This document shows positions 62,730 through 64,000 of a stretch of DNA of 64,000 bases, in pieces. The stretch comes from Arcobacter sp. (GTDB lineage: Bacteria > Campylobacterota > Campylobacteria > Campylobacterales > Arcobacteraceae), in assembly GCA_002869535.1 (NCBI GenBank), contig PKUK01000004.1, positions 1-64,000 of the forward strand. The letters run 5' to 3'. The notes under the pieces were generated by a model. That model was given only the letters and a program-made list of their open reading frames with translations, did not search any database and was not told where the DNA came from. Numbering within the stretch: position 1 is the stretch's first letter; the number at the start of each line of letters is the position of its first letter. The translations under genes and the position numbers were made by a program.

Positions 62730-63053
62730 TTAACAAGATGGAACATTTCCTGAATCACTTGCATATTCATGAGAGAAATCATAAATATGTTCTATCCAAG
62801 AATCTTTTATTTTACTAAGATCTGCATTTGGACAGATTTTTCCAATCTCTTCTTTAAACATTCCATTTCCATTTATTTTTGCCCACTCATCTTGAGTATG
62901 TTTTTTAGCAAACTCTGCACCATTAAAACCACAATCATTTTTTAACTTTTTAATAAAAAGTTTTTGCCCTTTTACTGGGTCTGCAGATACGCTTGTTGAC
63001 GCAACACCTAACACTAAAGCAGAAGCTAAAGCAATTTTTAGTAATTTATTCAT
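62730..63053 (-). CDS. Small periplasmic cysteine-containing protein
   Basis: 107 aa with signal peptide (MNKLLKIALASALVLGVASTSVSA). The mature part KGQKLFIKKLKNDCGFNG...ICPNADLSKIKDSWIEHIYDFSHEYASDSGNVPSC resembles small proteins annotated as cytochrome c-like in Campylobacterota, but there is no CxxCH heme motif. Three Cys (about residues 41, 74, 107) could form one disulfide or bind a ligand. Function unknown. The start has AAGGAGACATAT. Confidence 0.7.
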   Translation of the reverse strand: MNKLLKIALASALVLGVASTSVSADPVKGQKLFIKKLKNDCGFNGAEFAKKHTQDEWAKINGNGMFKEEIGKICPNADLSKIKDSWIEHIYDFSHEYASDSGNVPSC

Positions 63054-63176
63054 TATATGTCTCCTTAAATTTAATACAATTATAACTTATAAAATTAAAA
63101 ACTTTATTAAAATAGTAATAGATTGTATGATGAAAATAGAAAATATAGTATAAAAAAAACTTATAATTGGAAAAAG

Positions 63177-64000
63177 ATGAAATATTATGCAATAAAAAAT
63201 ATTGTTAACTATCTAAATGAAAATTGTCATACCATTAGAAATATAAAAAGAGTAGAAAATAATACGATATTTATGGAGTTTAATGAAAGAAATGTTATCT
63301 ATTTTGATATGTCAAAAAGTAATAGCCTTATTTATAAAAAAGAGGAGAAAGCTTCTTTAAAAAAAGATTTTATTGCACCCTTTGACACCATATTACAAAA
63401 AAGATTTAATAATTCAAAAATAAAAAATATAACAATGCACAATGACGATAAGATTATAAGATTTTATGTTAATTCTAAATCTTCATATAAAGAATTAACC
63501 ACAATTTTGCAATTAGAGTTTACAGGAAAGCATACAAATATCATAATCTTGGATGAAAAAGAGATAATTTTAGAAGCATTAAGACATGTGGATGAATTTA
63601 GTTCCTCTAGAGTTGTAAAGGTTGGTGAAAAATTAGATGAAATTCCAAAACAGACTTTTATTCCCAAAATGGAAGAGATATCTGACACAGAAATTTTCTT
63701 ATTGAACAACTATCTTCAAAAAGAAGAGAGCCTATTAGCAAGCATAAAAAAACAAAAAATCTCACAAATAGAAAAAAATCGTAATAAATTAATAAAGGTA
63801 TTAAAAAGCTTACCACAAAAAGATGACTTAGAAAAAGAGTCAATTATTTTATATGAAAAAGCAAATTTGATTTTAAGTAATTTACATCTAATCAAGCCAT
63901 ATGATAAAAGTGCAAAATTAACAAACTATGACGGAACAGTTATTGATATAGATTTAAGCGAGTGTAGCAGTCCCTCTATTTATGCCAATGAACTTTTTAA
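63177..64000 (+). CDS. rqcH: RqcH/NFACT-family protein (5' part, runs off the window)
   Basis: The first 274 codons of a frame that stays open to the window end. It has the NFACT-N pattern: KNIVNYLNENC at the start, the LEFTGKHTNIIILDEKEIILEALRHVDEFSSSRVVKVGEKL block (residues about 110-150), and the start of the helical middle (KKQKISQIEKNRNKLIKVLKSL). RqcH binds 50S subunits carrying stalled nascent chains and directs alanine tailing; Gram-positive relatives were named fibronectin-binding proteins. The start ATG is preceded by GGAAAAAG. The C-terminal NFACT-R part is not visible. Confidence 0.85.
   Translation, partial: MKYYAIKNIVNYLNENCHTIRNIKRVENNTIFMEFNERNVIYFDMSKSNSLIYKKEEKASLKKDFIAPFDTILQKRFNNSKIKNITMHNDDKIIRFYVNSKSSYKELTTILQLEFTGKHTNIIILDEKEIILEALRHVDEFSSSRVVKVGEKLDEIPKQTFIPKMEEISDTEIFLLNNYLQKEESLLASIKKQKISQIEKNRNKLIKVLKSLPQKDDLEKESIILYEKANLILSNLHLIKPYDKSAKLTNYDGTVIDIDLSECSSPSIYANELF

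Noticed and set aside
1-64000. CRISPR arrays, insertion sequences, prophage, tRNA genes
   Set aside because: None recognised when reading intergenic regions and gene products; short tRNA-like segments were not convincing.

Overview
The window is AT-rich chromosomal DNA that fits an Arcobacter-type member of the Campylobacterota (Epsilonproteobacteria). The inference rests on several points: a PorGDAB 2-oxoacid oxidoreductase in the Helicobacter gene order beside a single-chain NifJ of the Campylobacter type, a large outer-membrane porin of a Campylobacterota-type family with an N-terminal coiled coil, an Mla-type lipid transporter with a STAS-permease fusion, tandem hemerythrins, LuxS, and compact operons with AGGA-type ribosome binding sites. 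No tRNA, CRISPR array, insertion sequence or prophage was recognised. I recognise family-level functions for most genes; species assignment is inference.

Layout. 1-90: apparent 3' end of a 5S rRNA with its terminator. 286-4295: a tiny membrane ORF, hisIE, a small secreted protein, a prohibitin-like SPFH protein, ilvE and a methyltransferase. 4376-9455: metH, a zinc-ribbon membrane protein and a type II glutamine synthetase. 9590-15626: AraC/LysE pair, double-domain hemerythrin, N-formylglutamate amidohydrolase-like protein, an interrupted mnmD, luxS and two unknowns. 15767-19104: Mla-type phospholipid transporter (permease, ATPase, MCE protein, lipoprotein). 19112-22196: MoxR ATPase/VWA operon. 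22211-24909: hemerythrin, formate-dehydrogenase-type cytochrome b, sfsA, ferritin-like protein. 24910-27710: an accessory patch holding two tandem candidate small RNA genes, a nested palindrome cluster and a solitary OLD-family ATPase/TOPRIM nuclease. 27704-35007: PorGDAB and NifJ. 35132-38227: interrupted HAD phosphatase, peptide-binding protein, rpsI-rplM. 38304-47341: complete phosphate regulon (pstS, pstCAB, phoU, psiE-like, two-component pair) with an EAL-CBS-GGDEF protein inserted after pstS. 47374-52613: prfA, rpsT, glmM, lspA, interrupted leuC, mobA. 52711-57205: sulfide-oxidation type cluster (two Tat flavoproteins, triple rhodanese). 57278-60406: rplT, rpmI, infC, thrS. 60515-64000: unknown protein, porin, small periplasmic protein, and the 5' part of an RqcH/NFACT gene.

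Most striking observations: (1) a tandem pair of short minus-strand RNA genes (about 25065-25131 and 25239-25312) sharing promoter, 5' hairpin, CUCCU segment and terminator, whose differences are pairing-neutral only on the minus strand; (2) two PhoB-like direct-repeat boxes with identical geometry in front of pstS and pstC; (3) two diverged copies of one intergenic palindrome family with covarying arms, each between convergent genes; (4) three otherwise intact genes (mnmD, a HAD phosphatase, leuC) each carrying one in-frame stop, TAG, TAA and TGA respectively; (5) two unknown proteins flanking the Mla operon that align without gaps over about 132 residues; (6) a TTG-started infC and a three-hairpin leader before rplT.
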